This document shows, piece after piece, positions 34,155-34,203 of a stretch of 34,203 bases of DNA (within the stretch, counting starts at the first letter, position 1; every line of letters starts with the position of its first letter). Below the pieces are notes generated by a model. The model searched no databases. It was not told the origin of the DNA and saw only the letters and a list, made by a program, of their open reading frames with translations. The translations under genes and the position numbers were made by a program. This DNA is from Leptolyngbyaceae cyanobacterium C42_A2020_001 (lineage in GTDB: Bacteria > Cyanobacteriota > Cyanobacteriia > Leptolyngbyales > Leptolyngbyaceae): contig JACYLN010000091.1 in assembly GCA_015272515.1 (NCBI GenBank), positions 1-34,203 of the forward strand, given 5' to 3'.

Positions 34155-34203
34155 ATCTCTGCGGGTCAATTCCCCGCCGCTCTGCGGCGTAAAATGCAGA
34201 GAT
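34155..34203. mobile_element. Nested palindrome at the right edge, resembling an IS200/IS605-type end
   Basis: ATCTCTGC (34155-34162) is the exact complement of GCAGAGAT (34196-34203, the last base of the window). Within it lies a hairpin CGCCGC-TCT-GCGGCG (34175-34189), and GCGGG/CCCGC gives an alternative fold. Subterminal GC-rich hairpins with GGGGAATT beside them are typical of ends of IS200/IS605 elements and the linked TnpB guide RNA in cyanobacteria. No transposase or tnpB is in view; it would have to lie to the right. Call based on likeness only. Confidence 0.4.

Noticed and set aside
1-34203. Prophage, toxin-antitoxin or defence system
   Set aside because: No integrase, phage structural, restriction, toxin-antitoxin or other defence gene is found; gene content is chromosomal housekeeping and envelope functions.

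Overview
This window is cyanobacterial chromosome. The palindrome GCGATCGC (HIP1) and its core GATCGC recur throughout on both strands, inside and outside genes, as expected of many cyanobacteria. Several proteins are of types I know mainly or only from cyanobacteria (DUF3288, the repeat-rich membrane protein, the paired small lipoproteins). Gene content and a visibly moderate GC level fit a filamentous Leptolyngbya-like organism, but genus is inference. I see no phage, plasmid, CRISPR array or complete insertion sequence; the only mobile-element-like signal is a nested palindrome at the right edge.

Layout, left to right. 1-410: 5' part of a tRNA-Thr gene, its promoter, and an unexplained structured spacer ending in the clpB terminator. 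411-5374 (all minus): clpB, then a compact run of a small unknown gene, an LtrA-family membrane protein and a Nudix hydrolase. 5440-8183: a RluA-family protein lacking the usual catalytic Asp, a small lipoprotein with a strong terminator, a glycine-zipper protein and a small unknown protein. 8256-12666: a CrtH-like FAD oxidoreductase, then a Zn/Mn ABC importer whose binding-protein gene diverges from its ATPase and permease genes across a Fur-family palindrome. 12737-17616 (minus): GDYXXLXY/DUF2157 pair, then ftsI with an upstream FtsL-like bitopic protein. 17987-22345: DUF3288, an MCE (MlaD/MlaF) lipid-transport pair, and yvcK. 22329-29727: malQ, UV endonuclease uvsE, a DoxX-like protein, a second small lipoprotein, a WGxxGxxG sorting protein, a spore-photoproduct-lyase-family radical SAM enzyme, DUF3891 and a GAF protein. 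29806-34203: a ~1040-residue membrane protein built from eight ~98-residue repeats, a secreted Ser/Thr/Pro/Gly-rich protein, and the edge palindrome.

Functional themes are envelope biology (ftsI/ftsL-like, MCE transport, yvcK, lipoproteins, glycine-zipper, repeat protein), light and UV stress (UvsE plus SPL-like enzyme, CrtH-like protein), protein quality control (ClpB) and metal uptake. Best candidates for something undescribed are the eight-repeat membrane protein at 29806-32925, the SPL-like enzyme that keeps all residues I know to be catalytic in the spore enzyme although the host does not sporulate, the paired lipoproteins, and several perfect inverted repeats in spacers. All calls were made by reading; no database search was run.
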